From Frankia nepalensis (GTDB lineage Bacteria; Actinomycetota; Actinomycetes; Frankiales; Frankiaceae), in contig NZ_JADWYU010000202.1 in assembly GCF_016786325.1 (NCBI RefSeq), positions 50,036-86,672 of the forward strand: a stretch of DNA of 36,637 bases, given 5' to 3'. A model generated the notes under the pieces. It was not told the DNA's origin and searched no databases. It saw only the letters and a program-made list of their open reading frames with translations. The position numbers and the translations under genes are program-made. This document shows, one piece after another, positions 16,394-24,849 of this stretch (positions are counted from its first letter, which is position 1; each line of letters opens with the position of its first letter).

Positions 16394-17821
16394 GTGACCA
16401 TCCCTGACACCAGGCCGGCCGGCACCGACGTGACGACGAGCGCCTCGGCGGCTCTCGCCGCCCGGGCCGCCCGGCTGGCGGACCGGGAGCAGGCCAGGCT
16501 GAAGGCGGCCACCCCCGGCTCCGCCGCGATGTACCAACGCGCCAGGAGAACGATGACGCTCGGCGTGCCGTCCTCGTACCAGGCACGCGACCCCTGGCCG
16601 ATCTACCTCAGCCACGGCCGCGGCTCACGGGTCTGGGACGTGGACGGCACCGAGTACTCCGACTTCCACAACGCCTTCGGCTCGATGGTCCAAGGCCACG
16701 CCCACCCGGCGATCGTGCGGGCCGTCAGCGAGCGGGTCGCGCTCGGCAGCCACTTCGCGATGCCGACCGAGGACGCCGTCATCGTCAGCGAGGAACTGGC
16801 CCGCCGCTTCCGGCTGCCGCAGTGGCGCTACGTCAACTCGGGCTCCGAGGCGACGATGGACGCCATCCGGATCGCGCGCGGGGCCACCGGCCGGGAGACG
16901 ATCGTCAAGATCTTCGGCTCGTACCACGGCCACCACGACTACGTGATGGTCTCGATCGGCGCCCCGTACGCCGACATCGGCCCCGCGGACGACATGAACT
17001 CGCTCGGCTATGGCGGGGGCATCCCGAGCGCGGTGGTCGACCTCACCGTCCCCGTCCCGTTCAACGACGCCCCGGCGATGGAACGCCGGATCGAGCGGCT
17101 GGCCGCCGAGGGACGCAAGCCCGCCTGCGTGATCATGGAGGCGGCGATGATGAACCTGGGCGTGATCCTCCCCGAGCCCGGCTACCTCGAGGCCGTCCGG
17201 GAGATCACCCGGCGGCACGGCATCATCCTGATCTTCGACGAGGTGAAGACCGGGCTGTGCGTGGCGCCCGGCGGCGCGACCGAGCGGTTCGGCGTCGCGC
17301 CGGACATGGTGACCCTCGCCAAGGCGCTCGGCGGCGGGCTGCCGTCCGGCGCGATCGGGGCCACCGACGAGATCATGGAGGTCGTGGCGAAGGACAAGGT
17401 GAAGCAGGTCGGCACGTACAACGGCAACCCGCTCGCCATGGCCGCCGCGCGCGCGTCCCTGTTCGAGGTGCTCACCCCGGAGGCCTACACGCACCTCGAC
17501 CGGCTTAACGACCGGCTGACGGCTGGCTGTGACGAGATCCTGGCCCGCTATGGCATCCCGGGCTACACGGTCGGCATCTCGTCCAAGGGCTGCGTGCACT
17601 TCACCGACGCGCCGATCCGCGACTACACGTCGTTCATGGCGCACCAGAACGAGGCGCTGCCGCTGCTCGCCTGGCTCTACAACGCCAACCGTGGCGTGCT
17701 GATGGCTCCCGGCCGCGAGGAGGAGTGGACCCTCTCGGTCCAGCACACCGACGCCGACGTCGACCGCTACCTGGAGAGTCTCGACGCGATGTGCGCCGAC
17801 CTGACCCGAGCGGCCGGCTAG
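16394..17821 (+). CDS. Class III PLP-dependent aminotransferase
   Basis: This 475-residue fold-type I aminotransferase shows the class III pattern: YVNSGSEATMDAIRIARGATGRETIVKIFGSYHGHHD, IFDEVKTGLCVAPGGATERFGVAPDMVTLAKALGGGLPSGAIG with PLP lysine Lys310, and QVGTYNGNPLAMAAARA. The SGSEATMDAIR...GSYHGH pattern is closest to glutamate-1-semialdehyde-aminomutase-like enzymes. However, the ~40-residue N-terminal extension and the context argue for an omega-amino acid or GABA-type transaminase rather than haem synthesis. GTG 16394 follows GGGAGGG. It is divergent from lrp. The substrate is inferred only. Confidence 0.88.
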   Translation: MTIPDTRPAGTDVTTSASAALAARAARLADREQARLKAATPGSAAMYQRARRTMTLGVPSSYQARDPWPIYLSHGRGSRVWDVDGTEYSDFHNAFGSMVQGHAHPAIVRAVSERVALGSHFAMPTEDAVIVSEELARRFRLPQWRYVNSGSEATMDAIRIARGATGRETIVKIFGSYHGHHDYVMVSIGAPYADIGPADDMNSLGYGGGIPSAVVDLTVPVPFNDAPAMERRIERLAAEGRKPACVIMEAAMMNLGVILPEPGYLEAVREITRRHGIILIFDEVKTGLCVAPGGATERFGVAPDMVTLAKALGGGLPSGAIGATDEIMEVVAKDKVKQVGTYNGNPLAMAAARASLFEVLTPEAYTHLDRLNDRLTAGCDEILARYGIPGYTVGISSKGCVHFTDAPIRDYTSFMAHQNEALPLLAWLYNANRGVLMAPGREEEWTLSVQHTDADVDRYLESLDAMCADLTRAAG

Positions 17822-17978
17822 CAGTACTTCGTCAGGTTGCTCTGACCAGCGCGAACGCGTACCGCGCGGCCACAACGAGCGCGATCATCCTCCCGCACCC
17901 ACACAGGCCACAGACCCGGACGAATGACCGCCTAACCCACGCGCCGGTCCTGGCCACACGACCTGACGAAGCACTACC

Positions 17979-18209
17979 AAGGTCCTTCCCGTGGATCTTG
18001 TCGGGGTCGCTCGGCCGCCGATTCGCGTACACATTTGGTGATCACTGGCCTGGCAAGGGCCTGTCGACTTCCTTGATCGTCAGATGTGTACGGCATCCGG
18101 CGGTTTCTGTCCGTTTTGTCCCTGAATCCCGTACGGATCTGGCGATCTCTCGAGGAGACCGGGACGGGGTGGGGCGAAGATCGCCGGATGTGTACGCGGT
18201 TCGGCAGCC
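17979..18209 (+). repeat. Hairpin-rich dispersed repeat, copy 1
   Basis: This ~231-base element lies in the 570-base gap between convergent genes and matches, in inverted orientation, 22730-22965. It contains two related hairpins. The first pairs 18026-18044 with 18074-18092: 19 continuous pairs including three G-U. The second pairs 18130-18147 with 18179-18196: 17 of 18 paired. Both right arms share the motif GATGTGTACG. Shared unpaired blocks include GGTCCTTCCCGTGG at 17981-17994 and TTGTCCCTGAATCCC near 18116-18130. It does not look coding because a one-base indel between copies shifts frame. I do not recognise the family. The rest of the gap holds no gene. Confidence 0.85.
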
Positions 18210-18359
18210 ATCCGGGCGAAGGCTGGGCACGTGTCAGCACGATGATCGCCCGTCGGCTGACGATCCGGTCACAGGCCCTGTCACCAGTACCAGACGACGC
18301 CAGGGCCGGCAAGCCGGGAACGGATCCAAAGAGGCCGATTTATTCCTACAACGCTTTCA

Positions 18360-18387
18360 GGCCCGGAGATCCAGAGATCTCCGGGCC
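18360..18387 (-). terminator. Terminator-like hairpin after initiator tRNA copy A
   Basis: GGCCCGGAGATC (18360-18371) and its perfect complement (18376-18387) form a 12-bp stem with a four-base loop, four bases past the tRNA CCA end. The downstream bases are TGAAAG, not a U-run. The stem is symmetric and could also stop plus-strand transcription. Confidence 0.7.
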
Positions 18388-18391
18388 CGAT

Positions 18392-18468
18392 TGGTAGCGG
18401 GGGCAGGATTTGAACCTGCGGCCTCTGGGTTATGAGCCCAGCGAGCTACCGAGCTGCTCCACCCCGCG
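18392..18468 (-). tRNA. Initiator tRNA-fMet (CAU), copy A
   Basis: This 77-nt cloverleaf has an encoded CCA. The anticodon loop is CTCATAA. Initiator hallmarks are present: an unpaired C1-U72 at the acceptor end, three G-C pairs at the base of the anticodon stem (GGG/CCC), and A11-U24 in the D-stem (GAGC/GCTC). It differs from copy B by one base in the variable loop (AGGCC against AGGTC). Confidence 0.95.
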
Positions 18469-18646
18469 TCGCTATAAGAAGGACTATACACGCCTCCGGG
18501 CGGAGTCTGCAAAGCCGGTCGACCTTCGCCTGGAGCGGCGCGGCGCGGGGCCGGACGCCGCCAACCAGCCTCAACGCGGCCGTGGCCCCGAAGGACCGCC
18601 CTCGCCGTCGGCCAGCCCTTCCGGACACGTTCCCGCGTCTCCCGAC

Positions 18647-18685
18647 AAAAAAGGCCCCGGCCGAGTGAACTCGGCCGGGGCCTTT
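18647..18685 (-). terminator. Intrinsic terminator after initiator tRNA copy B
   Basis: A perfect 17-bp stem (18650-18666 with 18669-18685) with a two-base apparent loop is followed on the minus strand by a run of six T. It starts three bases after the tRNA CCA. This is a textbook Rho-independent terminator. Confidence 0.92.
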
Positions 18686-18687
18686 CG

Positions 18688-18764
18688 TGGTAGCGGGGGC
18701 AGGATTTGAACCTGCGACCTCTGGGTTATGAGCCCAGCGAGCTACCGAGCTGCTCCACCCCGCG
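18688..18764 (-). tRNA. Initiator tRNA-fMet (CAU), copy B
   Basis: This 77-nt tRNA has an encoded CCA, the same initiator features as copy A and only one base difference. The copies lie 296 bases apart in tandem. An intrinsic terminator separates them, so copy A needs its own promoter in 18469-18646. Confidence 0.96.
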
Positions 18765-18886
18765 TCGGTGAAGCCAGGTTATAGACCGTCGGCGCGGGTT
18801 GTCAAAACGGGCCGCCGTTCAGGACAGATCCCCCCCCGCCGCCAGAGGCGGCCGGGCAGTCCTGCCAAGATCCACGGCAGGGACCG

Positions 18887-21800
18887 CTAGCCCGAGGGGC
18901 CCGCGCTCGTGGCCGGTGTGGCCGGGGTTGCCGGTGTTGCCGGTGTTGCCGGCGGCGCGGGCGTGGCCGACGGGCTGGGCGTCGCCGCGGGCCCGAGCAG
19001 CCCGTTCGCGCGGGAGATCGCCTTGGCCAGGTCGTCCTGGGCCTTGCCGTAGGCGACCCAGTCCGGCGGGTTCTTGGCGAGCGCCTGCCTACTGGCCTCC
19101 TGGGCGGCCGTGATGTCGGCGAGCGCCTGCCGCAGCGCCGGATCCGCCGCCGTGCCGCCGGGCACGCCGGGTGACCCGGTGACCGACGGCGACGGAGTCG
19201 CGGTGGTGCCGCCGGGAGGTGGCGTGCTCGGTGGGCCCGCCTCGCCCCCGCCGCCACCGCCGCCTACCCCGGCCCCGGCGGCCGGCGCTCCGGCGCCCGG
19301 GCCGAACACGTCGTCGAGCGCCGCCTGCAGTGAGTCCTTGAGCGCGACCTTGTTGCCATAGACGACGGCCACCCCCTGCAGGGTCGGGAAGCCGTTCGAC
19401 GCATTCGCCTGGACGTAGTACGGCTCGATGTACACGAGCCCGTCAGCGATGGGCAGGGTGAGCAGGTTGCCCTCGATGGTCCGGATCGTCGTGTTGGAGC
19501 TGCCTCCCCGCCAGAGGGTGAGTTGCTCGGCTGCCTCGCTGTCCGTCTCGATCCTGTTCTGTACCTGTGCCGGCCCCTCGATCGTCTCGCCTTGGGGCAG
19601 CCGCAGCACCTGGAACTCGCCGTAGTTCCGCGGATCGCTGGACACCGCCACGTAGGAGGCGAGCTTGGACGACCGACGCGAGATCAGCGGCGAGGTCAGG
19701 TTGAACGACGGGGCGCCGTGTTCGGGCAGCTGGCTGTACACGTAGAACGGCGGCTGGTCCTTGTTCTCGTCGTCCGGGGCGGGCGAGACGGCCCAGAAGT
19801 CCTCCTGCGAGTAGAACGCCCGCGGATCCGTGACGTGGTAGGCCGAGAGGACGTCCCGCTGCACCTTGAACAGGTCCTCCGGGTAGCGGAAGTGCGCACG
19901 CAGCGACTCGGGGATGTCCTTGGCCGGCTTGACGGTGCCTGGGAATGCCCGCATCCAGGTCCGCAGCACCGGGTCCTGCTCGTCGAACGCATAGAGGGTG
20001 ACCGTCCCGTCGTAGGCGTCGACGGTGGCCTTGACCGAGTTGCGGATGTAGTTGACCTGGTTGGCGGGCTGCTCGGCCCGGTTCTGGCCAGTCAACGCGT
20101 CGGCCGTGACCTCGCCGAGGGTGTTGCGGGCGGAGTACGGGTAGCCGTCCGACGTGGTGTAGCCGTCGATGATCCAGGTCACCCTGCCGTCGACCACCGC
20201 CGGATAGGGATCGCCGTCGAGGGTGAGCCAGGGCGCGACCTTGGCCACCCGGTCCCGCGGATTACGCTCGTAGAGGATCCGCGACTCGTCGGTGATGTCC
20301 GACGAGAAGAAGATGTTCTGGTCCCAGAACCGCAGCGAGAAGACCAGCCGCTTGAACGGGGAGCCGATCGAGACTCCACCGTCGCCCGTGTAGCTGGTCG
20401 TCTGGTTGGTGTCCGCCCCGTCGATCTCCTGCTGTCTCGTGCCGACGATGGAGTACTCCGGCGACATTTCCCCGAAGTAGATCCGGCTCTCGGTGACGTT
20501 GAAGGGCTCGCCCGTCGTGGGGCCACCCTCCTGGAAGACCGGCATGCCTTCCTTGACCGTGTTCGCCGGTGCCGCGACGAAGCCCTTGCCGTGGGTGTAG
20601 ATGAGATGCTCGTTGATCCAGTTGCGCTGCTCCGGCGCGAGCCCGCGCTGGTCGAGCTCGCGCACCGCGACGACGTAGTCCTTGGTGACGGCGTCCTCCC
20701 CGGTGCCGACGGTGTAACGGTCGACGTCGAGGGTCTCGGGGAAGCCGTACCAGCCGCGGAACTGCCGCTGCTGGGTGAACGTCTTCGACAGCTTGTTCGG
20801 GTCGAGCAGCCGGACGTTGGAGACGGTGCTGACGTCTTTCGCGACGTCCTCGGCGCTGATGTCCTGCGCCGCCTTGTAGTCCATCGGTCTGACGTCGGCG
20901 ATGCCGTAGGCCGCCCTGGTGGCCTCGATGTTGCGCGCGATGTAGGGCGCCTCCCGGGACGCCTCCGTCGGCTTCACCTGGAACTGCTGGACGATCGCCG
21001 GGTAGATTCCGCCGATCACCGCCGCGGACAGCACCAGGATCCCGGTGCCGAGCAGCGGCAGCATCCAGCCGCGCTGAAAGATGTTGTAGATGAACAGCCC
21101 GGCGCAGGCCAGCGAGATGAACAGCAGGATGAGCTTGGCCGGCAGTACGGCATGCACGTCGGTGTAGCCCGCGCCCGTGGACACGGCCCCGCGCGAGGAG
21201 AAGACCAGCCCGAACCGGTCCAGGTAGTACCCCCACGCCTTGAGCAGGGCGAGCAGGCCGAGCAGCACCGACAGGTGCGCCTTGGCCGCCGGGGTGACCC
21301 TGTCCCCCGCGATGCCCCGGGCGGATCGGGCCCGGGGCATCTGGATCCGGATGCCACCGAACAGGTAATAGGTGATCACCGCGACGAGGAGCGACAGGAT
21401 CACCGCGCTGAGCAGAAAACCCAGCAGGAACCGCTCGAACGGGTAGGTGAAGGCGTAGTAGCTGATGTCACGGTGGAACTGCGGATCCTCGACGCCGAAC
21501 GACTGGCCGTTGATCCATTGCAGCCAGGTCCGCCACCGCCCGGAGGCCGAGAGGCCGGCCGCCAAGCCGAACACCGTGGTCACCCCGAGCAGCACGAGGA
21601 CCAGGTACGGCTCGAGCGCGGTCCGGTACCGCTCGAGGTTCTGCTGCTCCACGGACAGTGGCCGGATCGGCGGGCGCAGCTTGTAGGCGAGCACCAGGTT
21701 GGTGCCGATCGCCACCGCCATCACCGCGCCGAACAACACGAAGAGCAGCACCCGGGTCCACAGGACCGTGGTGAAGACCTTGCTGAAGTTCACCGACCGG

Positions 21801-21961
21801 TAGAACAGCAGGTCGGTGTACAGCGGCATCAGCGTGAGGAACAGCACCACGAGCACCGCGACCACCAGGAGTGGCACGATCACCCGCAGACGGGTCATGA
21901 ACAGTCGGCGGGTCCCGCCTCCCGACGCGGACGCTCCCCGCGCGGACGGCTCTGTTGCCAC
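18887..21961 (-). CDS. UPF0182 family large membrane protein
   Basis: This 1024-residue protein has about seven N-terminal transmembrane segments in its first ~330 residues (for example VIVPLLVVAVLVVLFLTLMPLY). A very large extracytoplasmic domain of ~550 residues follows, containing family-typical stretches such as YIARNIEATRAAYGI and NWINEHLIYTHGKGFVAAP. A Gly/Pro/Thr-rich linker leads to a short helical region (ADPALRQALADITAAQEASRQALAKNPPDWVAYGKAQDDLAKAI) and a TPA-repeat tail. Function is unknown. GTG 21961 is chosen for its GGAGGAG ribosome-binding site. The gene for the PPA1309 protein is divergent; this neighbourhood (with YlbL and Zincin_2) is conserved in actinobacteria. Confidence 0.93.
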   Translation of the reverse strand: MATEPSARGASASGGGTRRLFMTRLRVIVPLLVVAVLVVLFLTLMPLYTDLLFYRSVNFSKVFTTVLWTRVLLFVLFGAVMAVAIGTNLVLAYKLRPPIRPLSVEQQNLERYRTALEPYLVLVLLGVTTVFGLAAGLSASGRWRTWLQWINGQSFGVEDPQFHRDISYYAFTYPFERFLLGFLLSAVILSLLVAVITYYLFGGIRIQMPRARSARGIAGDRVTPAAKAHLSVLLGLLALLKAWGYYLDRFGLVFSSRGAVSTGAGYTDVHAVLPAKLILLFISLACAGLFIYNIFQRGWMLPLLGTGILVLSAAVIGGIYPAIVQQFQVKPTEASREAPYIARNIEATRAAYGIADVRPMDYKAAQDISAEDVAKDVSTVSNVRLLDPNKLSKTFTQQRQFRGWYGFPETLDVDRYTVGTGEDAVTKDYVVAVRELDQRGLAPEQRNWINEHLIYTHGKGFVAAPANTVKEGMPVFQEGGPTTGEPFNVTESRIYFGEMSPEYSIVGTRQQEIDGADTNQTTSYTGDGGVSIGSPFKRLVFSLRFWDQNIFFSSDITDESRILYERNPRDRVAKVAPWLTLDGDPYPAVVDGRVTWIIDGYTTSDGYPYSARNTLGEVTADALTGQNRAEQPANQVNYIRNSVKATVDAYDGTVTLYAFDEQDPVLRTWMRAFPGTVKPAKDIPESLRAHFRYPEDLFKVQRDVLSAYHVTDPRAFYSQEDFWAVSPAPDDENKDQPPFYVYSQLPEHGAPSFNLTSPLISRRSSKLASYVAVSSDPRNYGEFQVLRLPQGETIEGPAQVQNRIETDSEAAEQLTLWRGGSSNTTIRTIEGNLLTLPIADGLVYIEPYYVQANASNGFPTLQGVAVVYGNKVALKDSLQAALDDVFGPGAGAPAAGAGVGGGGGGGEAGPPSTPPPGGTTATPSPSVTGSPGVPGGTAADPALRQALADITAAQEASRQALAKNPPDWVAYGKAQDDLAKAISRANGLLGPAATPSPSATPAPPATPATPATPATPATSAGPSG

Positions 21962-22164
21962 GTGCTCCTCCGGTACGGCTCGGACCGACGGTGACGCGAA
22001 GCGAGGCCGCGATCGCGCCGTCGCCCGCCTTAACGGTCGGGGCCAGGCCAACCTCCCCGGTGTCTGATCCGGCGCTGAGGCTTTGGCCCGCTACGGGCAA
22101 CCTACGCCAGCCGCCGCGTGGGGCGGCCGGAGAGGCTTCTGGGCCGATCGGGGAGGATGAGCCG

Positions 22165-22674
22165 GTGACGAGCCCCCAACTCCCGGAGCTGACCGAGATC
22201 GCGCTCGAGCTCGAGAAGTACGTCGCCGCGGGCGGCTGGAGCCAGCCTCATCGGCTCTTCGCGCTCGCCCACACCGCCGACCTGCTGGCCTATGACCCGA
22301 ACCTGCGGCACTACCTCGGTGAGGCCGCCACGCGGTCACTGACTCCGATCGAGCAGGAGAACCTGCCGGTGGGGCCGCTGGAGCAGATCCTGGGCACCAT
22401 CGGCTGGCCCGACGAGGTGGAAGGCTGCGTGCTGGTAACCGAGCTGGTGGTACTCCCGCCGAGCGCGGAGGAAGAGATTCCTTACAGCGACCGTGAGATC
22501 GACATCTGGGCGACCAACCACCCGGAGCGGCAGGACATCCGGGTGGCCGTCGCGGTCACCCGCTCGGGCAAGTTCACCTCGTGCCTGCGCCGCCGCGCCG
22601 ACGAGAACGAGGTCGTTGTCGACCCCGACATCGCCGACGCGCTGTTCGACGGCCTGTTCGCGACCTTCCTCTAG
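22165..22674 (+). CDS. PPA1309 family protein
   Basis: This 169-residue soluble protein of unknown function is conserved in actinobacteria beside UPF0182. Features are an N-terminal helical part (LPELTEIALELEKYVAAGGWSQPHRLFALAHTADLLAYDP), a central beta-rich part (GCVLVTELVVLPPSAEEE) and an acidic middle with DIWATNHPERQDIRVAVAVTRSGKFTSCLRRR. GTG 22165 has GGGAGGATGA just upstream. No catalytic motif is visible. Confidence 0.85.
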   Translation: MTSPQLPELTEIALELEKYVAAGGWSQPHRLFALAHTADLLAYDPNLRHYLGEAATRSLTPIEQENLPVGPLEQILGTIGWPDEVEGCVLVTELVVLPPSAEEEIPYSDREIDIWATNHPERQDIRVAVAVTRSGKFTSCLRRRADENEVVVDPDIADALFDGLFATFL

Positions 22675-22729
22675 GGCGCTCCCGTGGATCCTCTAGGGCG
22701 CTCCCCGTGGGATCATGATCCGCGGTCCC

Positions 22730-22965
22730 GGACCGCCGATCCACGCACACAACCAGCGTCTTCACCCCGTCCCGTCCCGGCCCGGCCTCCTCAGAGGATC
22801 ACCAGATCCGTGCGGGATTCAGGGACAAACGGGCAGAAGACGCCGAATGGCGCACACATCTGACGATCAAGGAAACCGACGGGCTCCCCTCCAGCCGGTG
22901 ATCCTCGGATGTGTGCGCTGTTCGGCGGTCGAGCCGCCCCAGCAAGGCCCACGGGAAGGACCCTG
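22730..22965 (-). repeat. Hairpin-rich dispersed repeat, copy 2 (inverted relative to copy 1)
   Basis: This copy fills most of the 368-base convergent gap between the PPA1309 gene and the YlbL-type gene, which holds no gene. Read on the minus strand it aligns with 17979-18209 over its whole length. The first hairpin pairs the arms at 22899-22918 and 22850-22869: 18 of 20 pairs. An extra 7-bp outer stem (CGCCGAA/TTCGGCG) continues across a 2x2 internal loop. Where copy 1 has GUAC-type pairs this copy has GCAC with GUGC, so pairing is kept. The second hairpin is preserved but weaker. Confidence 0.85.
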
Positions 22966-23042
22966 GCGGCGGGAACGCGCCGGGAACCGGTCGCGACAGG
23001 CGAGCTCTCGTCCTCCGCCACGCCCTGACCGGCCCGGGCCGG

Positions 23043-24083
23043 TCAGCAGGTCGGGATGGTGGACTGCCCGGGCCCCCCGAGCTTGTCCAGCGCGTCCAGC
23101 GCGCCGTGCAGGTTGTCGACCTTGACCAGGGTGAGCTCGTCGGACGCCATCCGCTTCGCGTCCGCGCAGTTCGCCGCGGGGACGAGGAAGACGGTGGCGC
23201 CGGAGCCCCGGGCACCGAGGATTTTCTGCTGGATGCCGCCGATCGGGCCGACCTTGCCCGCGTTGTCGATCGTGCCTGTGCCGGCGATGGTGCGCCCGCC
23301 GGTGAGCTGGCCCGGCGTGAGCAGGTCCACGATCCCCAGCGCGAACATCAGCCCCGCGCTAGGGCCGCCGACGTCGGAGATGCGGATCTGAACCGTGAAC
23401 GGGTAGGTCTGTTTCTCCGCGGTCCTGATCCCGATGATCGGCCGCTGGGCGTTGTCCTCGGCCGCCTTGGTGGTGATCACGACAGTCGTGGCGGGATCCG
23501 AGCCGCGCTGGTAGGTGACCTTGACGTCGTCGCCCGGTTTGGCCTTGCCGATCTCCTCGCGCAGCGCCATCTCCGAGTGCACGGCCGTCCCGTTGATTTC
23601 GGTGACCACGTCTCCCGACGACAGTTTGCCCGTCGCGGGCGAGGCGGCGAGCACCTCGTCGACGACGACGGAGGTACCGATCGGCTCGATCCCGAGCTCA
23701 GCCAGCGCCGCCGCGGTCGCGGAGTCCTGCGACTCCACCATCGCCGCGGTGTTCTGCTGCTGGATCTGCTCCTGGGTCTTGCCTGGCGGCTGGATCAGCT
23801 CCCGCGGTACGACCGCGCTGTCGTCCCCGAACCAGTCCTCCAACGCGTCGAGCAGGGTCAGCCGCGGGGTCTCCTCCACGGTGGTGAGCTGAAGCTGCCC
23901 GCTCGTCGGATAGGTCTGGCGTCCCTCGATCTCGATGAGCGTGACGCCCTTGACGCTGCCAAGAGTGTTCGTTACCGGACCAGGGGCGAGGGTGACGAAC
24001 GGCACCGGAAGCCACAGGCCCCAGATTCCGAGCGCGAGCGCGAGCACCGACGCGACAACCAGGGTCTGAGTCCGGCGCGCCAT
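23043..24083 (-). CDS. YlbL-type PDZ domain Lon-like (S16) serine protease
   Basis: This 346-residue protein has an N-terminal membrane anchor (LVVASVLALALGIWGLWLPVPFVTL). A PDZ domain lies at about residues 135-215 (LAASPATGKLSSGDVVTEINGTAV). A C-terminal Lon-type protease domain follows, with Ser242 in GGPSAGLMFALG and Lys287 in GPIGGIQQKILGA, the Ser-Lys dyad with the expected spacing. It is expected to act outside the membrane face on unknown substrates. No gene follows it closely on its strand, because the repeat-filled convergent gap comes next. The start ATG 24083 is well supported by the signal-anchor. Confidence 0.93.
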   Translation of the reverse strand: MARRTQTLVVASVLALALGIWGLWLPVPFVTLAPGPVTNTLGSVKGVTLIEIEGRQTYPTSGQLQLTTVEETPRLTLLDALEDWFGDDSAVVPRELIQPPGKTQEQIQQQNTAAMVESQDSATAAALAELGIEPIGTSVVVDEVLAASPATGKLSSGDVVTEINGTAVHSEMALREEIGKAKPGDDVKVTYQRGSDPATTVVITTKAAEDNAQRPIIGIRTAEKQTYPFTVQIRISDVGGPSAGLMFALGIVDLLTPGQLTGGRTIAGTGTIDNAGKVGPIGGIQQKILGARGSGATVFLVPAANCADAKRMASDELTLVKVDNLHGALDALDKLGGPGQSTIPTC

Positions 24084-24241
24084 GCCCGCAGTCTATGTAC
24101 GCCAGCGGCCCCCGGGGCGATCGGCGCCACTCGTCTCAGGACCGCCGAAAGTCGTCAAACGGTCTCCGCCCGCCGGACCCGCCGTCGCGCCGGCCGCCGC
24201 GAGGCGCCGCGGGCCGACCGGCCCGCGAGGCGCCGGGCCGG

Positions 24242-24670
24242 TCAGTCGCCCAGCGTCTCGGCGGTCCTCGGAACCTCCCGGCGCGCCGCCGGCTCAGGAG
24301 CCGGCGGGGCCGTGGGCACCCGGCCGGCGAACTCCCGCGCGCTCGGGACGAGGGCCTCGGGCTCGTCGGGGCCGGGCCGCGGCGGGATGACCGACACCTC
24401 GGTCCAGCCGGCCTCGCCCGAGCCGGCGCCGGACCGCTCGGGCGCCGGACCGCCGACACCAGCCGCATCGCCGGCTCCGGCGGGATCCCCGGCTCCCGAG
24501 GGATGTCCGGCATCGGCGGGATCGTTGGGATCGGGGGCCAGGGCGGCCACCATGCGGCGGTAGCCCTCAATTGTGATCATCGCTTCATGGGCGCGCGTGG
24601 GCCGGCGACGACGCGCGGTCCACAGCAGCGCCAGCAGCAACGCCGCGGGGGGAATCAGCAGCAACCACAT
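24242..24670 (-). CDS. Small single-pass membrane protein, function unknown
   Basis: The start at ATG 24670 gives 142 residues. One N-terminal transmembrane helix (MWLLLIPPAALLLALLWTARRRR) has a positive stop-transfer flank. A short conserved-looking segment, AHEAMITIEGYRRMVAALAPD, follows. The remainder is Pro/Ala/Gly-rich and probably disordered, facing the cytoplasm by the positive-inside rule. It sits 158 bases upstream of the YlbL-type gene on the same strand. A role with that protease is possible but unproven. Confidence 0.65.
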   Translation of the reverse strand: MWLLLIPPAALLLALLWTARRRRPTRAHEAMITIEGYRRMVAALAPDPNDPADAGHPSGAGDPAGAGDAAGVGGPAPERSGAGSGEAGWTEVSVIPPRPGPDEPEALVPSAREFAGRVPTAPPAPEPAARREVPRTAETLGD

Positions 24671-24849
24671 GGCGGCCTCGACATCGGGGGTCCGGGGGCA
24701 CACCCCCGGGTAGACAGAGCGGCCTCTCGGGAAGCCGGCCAAAGGCCGGCGACCACACCACCCCGGCTCGGCGCCGAGGAAGTGGGGTCGAGACAGGGAG
24801 GGTGGCCAGTTAGCAAGTGAGGTGAGGAGTTACCGTCCTGGACCTAGCT

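Noticed and set aside
17974-18312. Possible small protein encoded in the hairpin repeat, since copy 2 shows a similar peptide with TSDDQG
   Set aside because: A one-base indel between copies shifts the upstream frame, and substitutions follow base pairing rather than codon positions.
19523-21994. Plus-strand open frame of over 800 codons opposite the UPF0182 gene
   Set aside because: It mirrors UPF0182 codons, has a repetitive Arg/Asp/Val composition and no recognisable motif.
22911-24563. 550-codon plus-strand frame opposite the YlbL-type protease and the small membrane protein
   Set aside because: The minus-strand proteins have clear motifs, while this frame is Arg/Gly-rich shadow sequence.
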